DNA of 7,339 bases, taken from NCBI GenBank assembly GCA_003973505.1, contig QNXT01000098.1, positions 1 through 7,339 on the forward strand, read 5' to 3'. The first letter of the stretch is position 1; each line of letters begins with the position of its first letter. This stretch comes from Bacteroidota bacterium. GTDB lineage: Bacteria > Bacteroidota > Bacteroidia > Bacteroidales > UBA1556. The notes beneath the pieces were generated by a model that saw nothing but the letters and a program-made list of their open reading frames with translations, did no database searches and was not told where the DNA came from. Below are positions 7,214 to 7,339 of this stretch, piece after piece. The position numbers and the translations under genes are program-made.

Positions 7214-7339
7214 CTATTTCGACTTATCAGGGAATGGTGGTGGAGGTGGAAGTGGTTTATAATCCTTCAATTCCTTCATTATTTCCTCTATTGCCCTATT
7301 CAATTGATCATCAATTCCTGCATATTCGCGGGCAGGGTC
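7214..7339 (-). CDS. 3' end of a convergent gene of unknown function with proline-rich C-terminus
   Basis: Reading the minus strand from the right edge, 41 sense codons run to a TAG at 7216-7214. The gene start lies outside the window. The visible tail begins DPAREYAGIDDQLNRAIEE and continues as a charged, probably helical stretch (IMKELKDYK). It ends in a proline-rich tip with PLPPPPPFP followed by DKSK. A terminator-like stem sits 32 bp past the stop, as expected for a real gene end. I do not recognise the family from this fragment. The helical part plus Pro-rich tip suggests a soluble cytosolic protein, but that is only inference. No plus-strand gene competes for this stretch. Confidence 0.6.
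   Translation of the reverse strand, partial: DPAREYAGIDDQLNRAIEEIMKELKDYKPLPPPPPFPDKSK

Overview
The window is AT-rich and looks like chromosomal DNA of a Bacteroidota bacterium (Flavobacteriia/Cytophagia/Bacteroidia type). The main evidence is three proteins ending in type IX secretion system (T9SS) sorting domains, which are confined to that phylum. One is type B (gliding-motility/CHU_C type, with VPNVFTPNGDGLNDYF). Two are type A (Por-secretion tail, with YPNP or a YNNP variant, a D-L-N/T-G-K/R turn and a GxY strand). Gene starts lack strong Shine-Dalgarno sequences, which also fits the phylum. I cannot name a genus.

Layout, left to right. (1) Positions 1-1436 hold the 3' part of a large secreted surface protein: the end of a LamG domain, Ig/PKD-like modules, then a type B sorting domain. 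(2) Positions 1517-2989 and 2992-4185 hold a tightly coupled pair, a Wzx-like polysaccharide flippase and a GT-B glycosyltransferase. (3) Positions 4318-5424 encode a secreted LamG protein with a type A sorting tail. (4) Positions 5467-7035 encode a secreted FG-GAP beta-propeller protein with a type A sorting tail. (5) A perfect 19-bp stem at 7136-7181 lies between that gene and a convergent minus-strand gene, of which only the last 41 codons (7214-7339) are inside the window.

The three secreted proteins should be exported by Sec and then the T9SS, to be surface-anchored or released. The flippase/glycosyltransferase pair would build and flip a lipid-linked glycan. T9SS cargo can be anchored to surface polysaccharide, so the neighbourhood is suggestive of cell-surface construction, but nothing here proves a functional link.

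I see no CRISPR array, tRNA, rRNA, transposase or phage gene, and no convincing new defence or mobile system. The most unusual structures are the exactly 69-residue periodicity of the FG-GAP protein with its two-blade duplication pattern, a pair of TTGCAA-centred dyads before the flippase gene, and the proline-rich end of the convergent gene at the right edge.
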